From positions 1 to 8,700 of the forward strand of contig CAMCFM010000146.1 in NCBI GenBank assembly GCA_945874095.1: a stretch of DNA of 8,700 nucleotides, written 5' to 3'. Position 1 is the stretch's first letter; each line of letters opens with the position of its first letter. The position numbers were made by a program, and so were the translations under genes. Positions 1 through 6,809 of the stretch are shown piece by piece. Under the pieces are notes generated by a model. That model was not told the origin of the DNA. It made no database searches and saw nothing but the letters and a program-made list of their open reading frames with translations. Origin of the DNA: Candidatus Kuenenia stuttgartensis (GTDB lineage Bacteria > Planctomycetota > Planctomycetia > Isosphaerales > Isosphaeraceae).

Positions 1-780
1 CAGGCGACGGATACGATCATGGAGCAAGCCACTCGCTGTGGCATGCCTTATGTGACAGAGCGCTGGCTGGGTGGGACACTGACGAACTTCGTGACGATTC
101 GTAGTCGTCTGAAACGTCTTGAAGAGTTGGAGCGGATTCTGGATGGCGAACAAGCCGCCAGTTACTCCAAGAAGATGATTTCGCAACTGACTCGCGAACG
201 GACCAAGATCGACCGGAACCTCTCTGGTATCCGGACGATGGAACGCCTTCCAGAAGCTCTTCTAGTTGTGGACCCAGTCCGCGAGAAGATTGCCGTTCAG
301 GAAGCGAAAAAGCTTGGTATCAAAGTGATTGCGCTACTTGACACAGATTGCGATCCGGACCATGTCGATTTGCCGATTCCTGGCAACGACGACAGCATGC
401 GTTCGATCGAACTGGTTGTGAGGTACCTCACCGACGCCATTCTTGAAGGTCGTGCTGTAGCGCCTGCTTACATCGCGCCTCCAGAACCTCGCGAAGATAG
501 CGGTGACCGACGTGACCGTGGTGGTCGTGATCGTCGTGACCGCGATCGCGGCGGCCCACGTGGCGGTGGTAATCAAGGTGGTGGTGGTAACCAAGGCGGT
601 GGCGGTAACCAAGGTGGCGGCGGAATTCGCCGGGTTGGAAATGCACCAGCAGCTCCAACTGCAGCCGCTTCAGCAGCCCCCGAAGTTTCAGCAGCTCCAG
701 AAGCGGCTCCAGAAGCCGCACCAGAAGCCGCACCAGCAGCACCAGCCCCTGAAGTTGTCGCAGAAGTCACAGAAGGTTAA
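1..780 (+). CDS. rpsB: 30S ribosomal protein S2, 5'-truncated by the window, with a long repetitive C-terminal tail
   Basis: Ribosomal protein S2 is a structural component of the 30S subunit. The frame is open from base 1, so the true start lies upstream and roughly the first 85 residues are missing, judged against the E. coli protein. The visible core is typical: RWLGGTLTNF just after the window start, then LPEALLVVDP, the segment IALLDTDCDPD, and IPGNDDSMRSI. The conserved fold ends near LTDAILEGR (bases about 430-450). E. coli S2 stops shortly after this point, but here the frame continues for about 97 residues from base 487. That tail has three parts: an Arg/Asp/Gly-rich stretch (487-561), GGGGNQ repeats (562-624) and an Ala-Pro-Glu-rich end. 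It is probably disordered; the Arg/Gly part could touch RNA, but this is inference. The ATG at base 19 is internal and is not the start. Downstream, tsf follows after 279 nt, as in many bacteria. Confidence 0.97.
   Translation, partial: QATDTIMEQATRCGMPYVTERWLGGTLTNFVTIRSRLKRLEELERILDGEQAASYSKKMISQLTRERTKIDRNLSGIRTMERLPEALLVVDPVREKIAVQEAKKLGIKVIALLDTDCDPDHVDLPIPGNDDSMRSIELVVRYLTDAILEGRAVAPAYIAPPEPREDSGDRRDRGGRDRRDRDRGGPRGGGNQGGGGNQGGGGNQGGGGIRRVGNAPAAPTAAASAAPEVSAAPEAAPEAAPEAAPAAPAPEVVAEVTEG
559..624 (+). repeat. In-gene 18-nt tandem repeat encoding GGGGNQ, in the rpsB tail
   Basis: Three 18-nt units plus a partial fourth encode (R/G)GGGNQ, GGGGNQ, GGGGNQ and GGGG. Units begin at about 559, 577, 595 and 613. 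Most differences between units are at third codon positions (GGT/GGC, AAT/AAC), so the protein repeat is kept while the DNA has drifted. The repeat directly follows an Arg/Asp/Gly block containing DRGGRDRR and DRGGPRGGG, giving a compact RGG-like low-complexity region at the end of S2. Confidence 0.9.
691..753 (+). repeat. In-gene 12-nt tandem repeat encoding AAPE, in the rpsB tail
   Basis: Three AAPE units of 12 nt each (691-726) pass into an Ala-Pro run ending APAPE. Codons for Ala and Pro vary between units, so this is a drifted repeat. It forms a likely flexible, acidic, Ala/Pro-rich end of S2, beyond the basic glycine-rich segment. Confidence 0.85.
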
Positions 781-808
781 TTCCTTCCTTCTGCCAATAT
801 CCGAAAAT

Positions 809-844
809 AGTCTCCGTGCCAAGCAAATGACTGGCTCGGAGACT
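809..844 (+). terminator. Strong hairpin just after rpsB; possible terminator or attenuator
   Basis: The sequence AGTCTCCGTGCCA (809-821) pairs with TGGCTCGGAGACT (832-844). This gives 12 pairs and one T-T mismatch (817/836), closing a 10-nt loop. It begins 29 nt after the rpsB stop codon. The downstream flank (TGTTCATTGGTT) is only moderately T-rich, so it may be a partial terminator, an RNA-stability element or part of a switch. A copy of its AGTCTC arm recurs at 872-877. Confidence 0.5.
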
Positions 845-869
845 GTTCATTGGTTGACTGATGAATGAT

Positions 870-911
870 TGAGTCTCTGGACTCAGGCAAAAATATCGAC
901 AGATTTTTGCC
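870..911 (+). promoter_or_regulatory. Two adjacent hairpins in the rpsB-tsf gap
   Basis: The first hairpin is TGAGTC (870-875) pairing with GACTCA (880-885), a perfect 6-bp stem with a 4-nt loop. The second follows without a gap: GGCAAAAAT (886-894) pairs perfectly with ATTTTTGCC (903-911) around an 8-nt loop. Together with the hairpin at 809-844 they make the RNA between rpsB and tsf strongly structured. The second hairpin is A/U-rich and unlike a standard terminator. A regulatory role for tsf expression is inference. From 912 to 1046 I see no gene and no convincing promoter. Confidence 0.45.
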
Positions 912-1059
912 ACACTTATTCTTGGGAAATCAATCGGAAATCAAGATTACCAGAGTCGTTAGGGAAACTCTTGTCCGACTGGGTCTGAGAGCACGAACGC
1001 ACAACTCGACCTGATTCGGGACATGTTTTACGAGATCACAGAATACAGGAGATTTTCAG

Positions 1060-1986
1060 ATGGCAGATATCACAGCCAAGGTTGTCAACGAATTTCGTCA
1101 GATCACAGGTCTTGGATTGATGGAGTGCAAGAAGCTCCTGCAGGAAGCCGAAGGCGACCTGAAGAAAGCCACACAACTTGCGAAAGAGCGTGGACTTAAG
1201 AACGCAGAAAAGCGATCTGGTCGTTCCGCTAAAGCGGGCCGGATTGAAGTCGGGTTCAATGAGAACAACACAGCGGGAGCGATTGTCGAGCTCAACTGTG
1301 AAACGGACTTCGTCGCTCGTAACGACGCTTTCCGTGCCATGACTGGCGATCTGCTCAAGCACGTTATTGCGACAGCTTCTGCCGGAGTAGAGTTACTGGC
1401 CCAGCAGTTTGTGATCAACCCAGCTGTCACCATCAAGGAAGCACTGGTTGACCTGAACGCTCGGACGGGTGAGAACATCGGGATCGCACGGTCCGATAAG
1501 TTTGAACTTGCTGGACCTGGTCGGATCGAGAGTTATGTTCACCACGACTCCAAGAGTGGGGCGATGGTGGAAGTTTCTTGTGGATCAGCCGAACAGGCGG
1601 GTCGCGACGAAGTCAAGCAACTTGTAAAAGATTTGGCTCTGCAAGTGGTTGCGACAAATCCTCTGGCAGTGAGCCGCGACCAGGTCAGTCCTGAAATGGT
1701 CGAAGAACAGAAGCAACTCATCAAGAAATTGAATGAGAACAATCCTGACAACGCCAAGAAGCCGCTTCAGGTTCAGGAAAAAATGGCTGAAGGCCAGCTG
1801 AACAAATGGTATGCAGAGAACAACCTGCTCGACCAACCGTTTGCCAAAGACCCAGCAGCTGGGACAGTGGCCGATGTGATTCGCAAGGTCAGTGCAGCCA
1901 CAGGCGGAGAGCCTATCAAGGTGAATAAGGCGATTCGTTATATTCTCGGTGAAACCGCATCTCCAGATGCCGGCACTGAAGAGTAA
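1060..1986 (+). CDS. tsf: Elongation factor Ts
   Basis: EF-Ts is the guanine-nucleotide exchange factor that recycles EF-Tu from GDP to GTP in the cytoplasm. The 308-residue product, somewhat longer than the 283-residue E. coli protein, has the expected order. An N-terminal UBA-like domain (about 1-55) contains ITGLGLMECKKLL. The hallmark ETDFVARND (81-89) carries the TDFV contact motif for EF-Tu. Next come the core subdomains (IESYVHHDSKSGAMVEV, about 156-172) and a coiled-coil-like stretch (about 211-255) with VQEKMAEGQLNKW. The conserved LDQPFAKDP lies at about 257-265. The start is set by AGGAGA at 1047-1052, 7 nt before the ATG, and by the typical MADITAKVV beginning. It lies between rpsB and pyrH, and a strong terminator follows 28 nt after the stop. 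Nothing looks broken. Confidence 0.98.
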   Translation: MADITAKVVNEFRQITGLGLMECKKLLQEAEGDLKKATQLAKERGLKNAEKRSGRSAKAGRIEVGFNENNTAGAIVELNCETDFVARNDAFRAMTGDLLKHVIATASAGVELLAQQFVINPAVTIKEALVDLNARTGENIGIARSDKFELAGPGRIESYVHHDSKSGAMVEVSCGSAEQAGRDEVKQLVKDLALQVVATNPLAVSRDQVSPEMVEEQKQLIKKLNENNPDNAKKPLQVQEKMAEGQLNKWYAENNLLDQPFAKDPAAGTVADVIRKVSAATGGEPIKVNKAIRYILGETASPDAGTEE

Positions 1987-2011
1987 TTTCGAATGGTTTC
2001 ATGACTCGTTG

Positions 2012-2054
2012 ATTCGGCGGCCTCTGATCAAAAACGAGGCCGCCGGATTTCTTT
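2012..2054 (+). terminator. Intrinsic terminator after tsf
   Basis: CGGCGGCCTC (2015-2024) pairs perfectly with GAGGCCGCCG (2036-2045). The stem extends through a T-G wobble and two A/T pairs to 2012/2048. The loop is 11 nt, and the tail is TTTCTTT (2048-2054). This is a textbook Rho-independent terminator placed between tsf and pyrH, so pyrH probably depends on read-through or its own promoter. I could not identify a convincing promoter in 2055-2098. Confidence 0.85.
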
Positions 2055-2113
2055 AAATAGGCTATCACGAACAACTTTGCCCGTAAGCCACAGCCTTCAG
2101 GAGACCGCTCGAC

Positions 2114-2881
2114 ATGTCTGATACAAGACTAGCCAGACCCGCATTTCAGCGAGTGTTACTGAAACTTTCGGGCGAGAGCTTCGGACGTTCCGGTGAAGGC
2201 GGAATTCATCAGGATGAGATCTGCCGGATCGCCCGCGAGGTGGCCGATGTTGCCAGCAAGGGTGTTCAGCTTTCGATCGTTGTCGGTGGTGGAAATATTC
2301 TTCGAGGTTCAGCCTTTGCCAAAGGCAACCCGATCATCCGTGAATCCACAGCACACTATATGGGTATGACGGCTACCGTGATCAACGGTCTGGCTCTGCG
2401 TGATGCTCTTGAGCATTGCGGACAAGAAGCGAGATTGATGACCACGATTCGGATGGATGAAGTGGCCGAGCCTTTCATCCAGAGGCGTGCCATGAATCAC
2501 CTGAAAAAAGGCCGGGTCATCATTCTGGCTTCAGGCACTGGCAGTCCGTTTGTCACGACTGATACGGCGGCCGCCCTCAGGGCTAAGGAACTCGACGCCG
2601 AGGTCCTGATGAAGGCCACTCGGGTGGATGGTGTTTATTCTGCCGATCCTGAAAAGAACCCGCATGCTGTCCGCTACGAAACCCTGACATACGAACAAGT
2701 TGTGCGCGATCACCTGAAAGTGATGGACATGACGGCGATCGGTATGTGCATGGAAAATTCGATGCCGATTCTGGTCTTTAACTTCAAGCGTGAAGGCAAC
2801 ATCGAGCGAGCGATTGTTCAGGGTGAGCCGCTTGGAACCTGGGTTGCCAATCACGCACGTCCAGCCTATCGTCAATCTTGA
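2114..2881 (+). CDS. pyrH: UMP kinase (uridylate kinase)
   Basis: PyrH phosphorylates UMP to UDP with ATP, a step of pyrimidine nucleotide synthesis, as a cytoplasmic hexamer of the amino-acid-kinase fold. The 255-residue protein shows the family motifs in order: VLLKLSGE (14-21), VVGGGNILRG (56-65), the MGMTATVING segment (83-92) and the UMP/phosphate-binding stretch GTGSPFVTTDTAA (141-153). These are followed by KATRVDGVYSADPEK (167-181), with conserved DGVY, then KVMDMTAI (202-209) and NSMPILVF (215-222). It has about 8 extra residues before the usual start and a short tail after GTWV. AGGAGA at 2099-2104, 9 nt before the ATG, supports the start. Position between tsf and frr is the classic bacterial arrangement. 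Confidence 0.98.
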   Translation: MSDTRLARPAFQRVLLKLSGESFGRSGEGGIHQDEICRIAREVADVASKGVQLSIVVGGGNILRGSAFAKGNPIIRESTAHYMGMTATVINGLALRDALEHCGQEARLMTTIRMDEVAEPFIQRRAMNHLKKGRVIILASGTGSPFVTTDTAAALRAKELDAEVLMKATRVDGVYSADPEKNPHAVRYETLTYEQVVRDHLKVMDMTAIGMCMENSMPILVFNFKREGNIERAIVQGEPLGTWVANHARPAYRQS

Positions 2882-2931
2882 TCCGCATTCGATGAGCGGT
2901 TAAAGTGATCCATTCGACGATAGATCTGTGC

Positions 2932-2970
2932 GAGATATCCTGAAAACGATATTCAACAGATAGATATCTC
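2932..2970 (+). repeat. Spaced inverted repeat in the pyrH-frr gap
   Basis: GAGATATC (2932-2939) and GATATCTC (2963-2970) form a perfect 8-bp inverted repeat separated by 23 nt. The right arm contains the palindrome AGATATCT (2962-2969). The 133-nt gap holds nothing else clear apart from the frr ribosome binding site. The repeat could be an operator or a weak RNA stem; A/T-rich inverted repeats of this length also occur by chance. Confidence 0.3.
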
Positions 2971-3014
2971 AAAATGTCCCCATTTCCAGAAGTACGCCGG
3001 GAGTTCGCGAAGCC

Positions 3015-3575
3015 ATGACAATCGACGACATCCTTCTTGAGACCGAAGAGCGCATGGAGAAATCTGTTGCACTTTTGGGTGACCAATTTCGAGGTATCCG
3101 AACCGGCCGGGCCAGCACTGGTCTGGTGGAATCCATCCGCGTTGATTATTACGGCTCACCGACCCCTCTCAAGCAGTTGGCCAATCTCTCTACCCCCGAG
3201 CCTCAGCAGATTCTGATTCGCCCGTTCGACGTGGCTGCCGTGGGCGATATCGTCAAGGCGATTCAGGCCAGTGAACTTGGTCTGACTCCGATGTCTGATA
3301 ACAAAGTGATCCGCCTGAACGTGCCTTCCCTCTCGGTTGAGCAACGGAAAAAAATCTCGGGACGCGTCAAAGATCTTGCCGAAGAGGCTCGCGTTTCAAT
3401 CCGTAACATCCGCCGCGATGGCAACAAAGATGCAGACAAGCTTCAAGCCGACAAGCTCGTGACAGAAGATGACTGCAAGAGCTGTAAAGAAGAAATTCAG
3501 GAATTGACCAAGAAATATGAATCCAAGGTCAACGATTCTGCGGAAAAGAAAACCGCCGAAATCATGGAAAACTGA
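3015..3575 (+). CDS. frr: Ribosome recycling factor
   Basis: RRF acts with EF-G to split the post-termination ribosome complex so that subunits can be reused. The 186-residue length matches the usual 185. The three-helix bundle (domain I) is split in sequence: an N-terminal helix carrying GIRTGRAS (27-34) and long C-terminal helices from about 105 onward. Conserved features there are the LSVEQRKK segment, ARVSIRNIRRD (125-135) with the conserved arginines, and AEIMEN at the end. Domain II lies between, including VDYYGSPTPLKQLA (43-56) and the SELGL segment. GGGAG at 2999-3003, 11 nt before the ATG, is an acceptable ribosome binding site. It follows pyrH by 133 nt and is the last gene of the cluster, closed by a terminator. 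Two cysteines in DDCKSCKE (152-159) form a CxxC, which I would not over-interpret. Confidence 0.98.
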   Translation: MTIDDILLETEERMEKSVALLGDQFRGIRTGRASTGLVESIRVDYYGSPTPLKQLANLSTPEPQQILIRPFDVAAVGDIVKAIQASELGLTPMSDNKVIRLNVPSLSVEQRKKISGRVKDLAEEARVSIRNIRRDGNKDADKLQADKLVTEDDCKSCKEEIQELTKKYESKVNDSAEKKTAEIMEN

Positions 3576-3623
3576 GCCACTTGCCGGATTCTGCTGAAAA
3601 CCGGATCTCTAAAATCCAGATTA

Positions 3624-3660
3624 GCCTGACAAGCCTTGAAGGTTTGTCAGGCATTAATTT
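3624..3660 (+). terminator. Intrinsic terminator after frr
   Basis: GCCTGACAAGCC (3624-3635) pairs with GGTTTGTCAGGC (3641-3652), 12 pairs including one G-T wobble, around a 5-nt TTGAA loop. The T-rich stretch ATTAATTT follows. It begins 49 nt after the frr stop and marks the end of the translation cluster just before the promoter of the next unit. Confidence 0.8.
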
Positions 3661-3669
3661 TATGACCTC

Positions 3670-3698
3670 TTGCGATCTCGTCTAAAATATTTGATAAT
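3670..3698 (+). promoter_or_regulatory. Sigma70-like promoter for the exported two-gene unit
   Basis: A -35 box TTGCGA (3670-3675, 4 of 6 to consensus) lies 17 nt before a -10 box GATAAT (3693-3698, 5 of 6). It sits between the frr terminator and the ATG at 3739. Transcription would start near 3705 and leave a leader of about 35 nt. The spacing and placement are what is expected, but this is a consensus match only. Confidence 0.55.
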
Positions 3699-3738
3699 TG
3701 GAATATCTCATCCCGCCTCAGGTCAGACTCATATCCAA

Positions 3739-6700
3739 ATGCCTAAAACTATGAAAAAGAATTGCCTATCTTTGATACTGGGTTGTTTATGGATTCAGAC
3801 AGGGAATCTATTTGCTGATGAGTCGCTTTTAAAGCAATCCGCGCAATTATTCCAGGAGGTGGTCGCTCCTGCCTTTGAAAAATCATGCCTGAACTGCCAT
3901 AACGATTCCAAGGCTCGTGGAGGCTTGTCATTGGCCACAAAGGCTGGCTTGTTAAAGGGTAGTGAAAATGGATCCGTGATCGAACCGGGCAAAGCTGAAG
4001 AAAGTCGGATTTACGAAGTTCTTCTTGGCGATAAGCCAGAGATGCCACAAAAAGCCCAGCCACTGGATTCCAAAACGGTCAAGTCCGTAGGCGAATGGAT
4101 CCGTACAGGAGCCGTTTGGCCAGATTCCACGAAGCTTACGGATAAATCAGAAGGTGGCCGATCCGTGCCACTCTGGTCGCTTCAGCCCATCCAGAATCCG
4201 AAAATTCCTGAGTCACCGCAAAGCCAAAAAAGCTGGTCGAGAAATGTAATTGACCGCTTTATTGCAAAAGATCACGTCAGTCATGGATTTAAACCAGCCC
4301 CCGAAGCAGACCGGCGAACTCTTGTTCGTCGATTGTATTTTGATCTGACAGGTCTACCTCCTTCCCCTGAAGATGTCGAGAGATTCCAACACGATACGCA
4401 TCCAAAGGCGTATGAACGACTTGTGGATCGGCTTCTCTCCTCGCCATCATATGGAGAGCGATGGGCACGTCACTGGCTTGATATCGTTCATTACGGTGAA
4501 ACTCACGGATACGATAAAGATAAACCTCGACCAAATGCATGGCCTTATCGGGATTATGTCATCTCTGCATTTAATCAGGATAAACCTTATTCAAAGTTTA
4601 TCCAGGAACAGATTGCGGGCGATGTTCTCTTTCCTGACAGCCCCGACGCCGTCAAAGCACTTGGTTTACTGTCCGCTGGTCCATGGGATTTCATCGGACA
4701 TGCTGAAGTGCCTGAATCAAAAACTGATGGAAAAATTGCGCGTCACCTCGACCGTGACGACATGGTGGGAACGACTGTAGGCTCTTTGATGAGCCTCACC
4801 ATTCAATGTGCCCAATGCCACGACCATAAATTTGACCCTCTCCTGCAAGCCGATTATTATCGCCTTCAGGCCGTTTTTGCAGCAGTCGATCGCGCCGACA
4901 AGCCATATTTTAATAGTCCTCAGCACCAGCTCAAATATAATCGTCTACAACACCAAAAGCTTGCTTTGCAGCGGCGATTACCGATTCTAGAGCAGCAAAT
5001 TCGTCTGACTGGTGGCCCGAAACTGGCACAGATTGAATCGAAAATCGCTTCGGCCAAGCAAGTCGTTGGCCAGAAGGATCATCCTCAATATGGTTATCAC
5101 AGCGAGATTTCCAGCGATCAGAAATCAGAAAAATGGGTCCAGCTTGATTTTGATAATCCTGTCAAGGTTCAGAAAATCGTACTTTCACCCGCATCCGACA
5201 ATTTTAACAATATAGGACCTGGGTTTGGATTTCCATTACGATATCGAGTGGAAATCTCTTCAGGGAAAGAACTTAATCACACCAAAACCAAAGTCGCTGA
5301 TTTTTCAGCACAGGATTTGATCAATCCTGGAATCAAGCCACAGACTATTGATTTGCCGTCTGGTACTTCTGCGAAAAGTATTCGTGTGACGGCAACGAAA
5401 CTGGCTTCTCGTCAGAACGATTATATTTTTGCTATGGCAGAAATCACGGTCTTGGATGACAAAGGCCAGAATATTTCCCAGAAAGCCAAACTTACAGCTT
5501 TGGATTCAATTGAAGCCCCTGCTCGATGGCAGATCAAGAATCTCACAGATGGTATTGCACCTGCTTTATTGATCGATTACGACACCAATGCACGTGAACT
5601 TACGGAACTTGAACGAAGTAAAACCGAATGGATTCAGCAATCCGTTTCGATCAAAGTCATTAATGAACGGAACGACGTTGCAAGCGAATTGCAATCCATA
5701 GAATTGCAACTCAAATCTTTACCCAAACCGGAACTGGTTTATGCCGGAACTGTGCATCAAGGTGGCGGAGCATTTTCAGGCACGGGTGCCAGTGGTGGAG
5801 TTCCACGCCCGATTTTTAAATTGCCCCGTGGTGATGTGAAAAAACCGTTGGAGAAGGTTGAGCCAGGCGCAATAAAAGTTCTCGAATTTGCACCATCAGA
5901 ATTCCATCTTGAGGACTCAGCCGATGAATCAGAGCGTCGCGCGACTTTGGCTGAATGGATGACGCATCGCCATAATCCACTGTTCTGGAGGTCGATTGTC
6001 AACCGGGTCTGGCAATATCATTTTGGGCGGGGAATTGTTGATCCGCCTGGTGATTTCGGCCATATGGGTGGCACTCCATCGCATCCGGAACTGCTCGATT
6101 ATCTGGCTACCACATTTCGGGATTCAGGTGGAAGTTTTAAAGCTCTGCACCGCCAGATTGTCACAAGTGCAACATATCGCCAGCAAAGCACAGGTCCAGC
6201 CGAATTTTCGCAACGAGATTCAAACAACATTCATTTGTGGCGTCAAAATCGTCGAAAACTCGAGGCTGAAGCCGTGCGCGATAGCCTTTTGGCGGTTTCC
6301 GGACAGCTAGATCACAAGATGGGTGGACCTTCGTTCCAGGATTTCGTGGTTCAGCACCCCGAGCATTCGCCGCACTATGAATATTATCTAGCTAACCCAG
6401 ACGACCCTTCCACTCATCGTCGCTCGGTATATCGGTTCATCGTACGAAGCCAGCCACAGCCATTTCTCACCGCCATGGACTGTGCAGACCCGTCAATCCG
6501 TGTCGATAAACGCAACGAATCTGTCTCAGCCGCAGCAGCCTTGGCTCAGTGGAATCATGGATTGGTATTGGCAGTTTCCGGACACCTGGGTGTTCGAATG
6601 CAATCCATTTCAGGGGACACAGCATCAAAGGTTCGATGGGGATTCCAGCAATGCCTCAGCCGCCCGCCTTCCTCCGACGAGGTGCAACTTCTGACTGCTT

Positions 6701-6774
6701 ATGCACAAAAACACGGATTCGATAAACTCGCCCGACTGCTATTGAATCTCAACGAATTCAGCTTTGTCGATTAA
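3739..6774 (+). CDS. Exported PSCyt1-DUF1549-DUF1553 protein with two CxxCH motifs and a discoidin-like insert
   Basis: This is a planctomycete-type multidomain protein of about 1011 residues, predicted to be exported. A Sec-type signal (1-26) has MKK, a hydrophobic LSLILGCLW core and a likely cut after LFA. The PSCyt1 domain (about 35-130) contains CLNCH (50-54), a c-type haem-binding motif. DUF1549/PSCyt2 (about 147-390) has FDLTGLPPSPEDVERF, YGERWARHWLD and a second haem-type motif, CAQCHDHKFDP (357-367). A beta-rich insert (about 440-575; SEKWVQLDFDNP, RYRVEISSG, SIRVTATKLASRQNDYIF) resembles an F5/8 type C (discoidin) sugar-binding fold. A Gly-rich linker (668-687) follows. The DUF1553/PSD1 domain (about 735-990) has NRVWQYHFGRGIVDPPGDFG and RRKLEAEAVRDSLL. 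I chose ATG 3739; ATG 3751 is also possible, and neither has a good ribosome binding site. A longer TTG start at 3670 would overlap the -35 box. Electron transfer linked to polymer breakdown is a guess; no function is established to my knowledge. Confidence 0.93.
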   Translation: MPKTMKKNCLSLILGCLWIQTGNLFADESLLKQSAQLFQEVVAPAFEKSCLNCHNDSKARGGLSLATKAGLLKGSENGSVIEPGKAEESRIYEVLLGDKPEMPQKAQPLDSKTVKSVGEWIRTGAVWPDSTKLTDKSEGGRSVPLWSLQPIQNPKIPESPQSQKSWSRNVIDRFIAKDHVSHGFKPAPEADRRTLVRRLYFDLTGLPPSPEDVERFQHDTHPKAYERLVDRLLSSPSYGERWARHWLDIVHYGETHGYDKDKPRPNAWPYRDYVISAFNQDKPYSKFIQEQIAGDVLFPDSPDAVKALGLLSAGPWDFIGHAEVPESKTDGKIARHLDRDDMVGTTVGSLMSLTIQCAQCHDHKFDPLLQADYYRLQAVFAAVDRADKPYFNSPQHQLKYNRLQHQKLALQRRLPILEQQIRLTGGPKLAQIESKIASAKQVVGQKDHPQYGYHSEISSDQKSEKWVQLDFDNPVKVQKIVLSPASDNFNNIGPGFGFPLRYRVEISSGKELNHTKTKVADFSAQDLINPGIKPQTIDLPSGTSAKSIRVTATKLASRQNDYIFAMAEITVLDDKGQNISQKAKLTALDSIEAPARWQIKNLTDGIAPALLIDYDTNARELTELERSKTEWIQQSVSIKVINERNDVASELQSIELQLKSLPKPELVYAGTVHQGGGAFSGTGASGGVPRPIFKLPRGDVKKPLEKVEPGAIKVLEFAPSEFHLEDSADESERRATLAEWMTHRHNPLFWRSIVNRVWQYHFGRGIVDPPGDFGHMGGTPSHPELLDYLATTFRDSGGSFKALHRQIVTSATYRQQSTGPAEFSQRDSNNIHLWRQNRRKLEAEAVRDSLLAVSGQLDHKMGGPSFQDFVVQHPEHSPHYEYYLANPDDPSTHRRSVYRFIVRSQPQPFLTAMDCADPSIRVDKRNESVSAAAALAQWNHGLVLAVSGHLGVRMQSISGDTASKVRWGFQQCLSRPPSSDEVQLLTAYAQKHGFDKLARLLLNLNEFSFVD

Positions 6775-6809
6775 AATCCAATCCAACGCTTTCTAAAGAG
6801 TCTAATCAC

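Noticed and set aside
559..624. Regular 18-nt repeats as a possible CRISPR-like or regulatory array
   Set aside because: The units are directly tandem with no spacers and in frame with rpsB, so they are a coding repeat.
334..770. Several long minus-strand frames over the rpsB tail, for example 428-742 and 573-770
   Set aside because: They come from the repetitive GC-rich codons of the S2 tail read backwards. Their products are low-complexity (Leu/His- or Ala/Gly-rich), without a ribosome binding site or recognisable domain, while the rpsB frame is certain.
922..950. Possible tsf promoter: TTGGGA, 17 nt, GATTAC
   Set aside because: The -10 candidate matches only 3 of 6 consensus positions, so it cannot be told from background.
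3670..3738. TTG start giving a 1034-residue protein
   Set aside because: There is no ribosome binding site, the TTG coincides with a likely -35 box, and the extra 23 residues would precede an otherwise normal signal peptide.
4373..4780. Plus-strand 135-codon frame inside the cytochrome-type gene
   Set aside because: It is a shadow of the large gene in another frame. The product shows no domain, and the large gene is intact across this region with conserved motifs.
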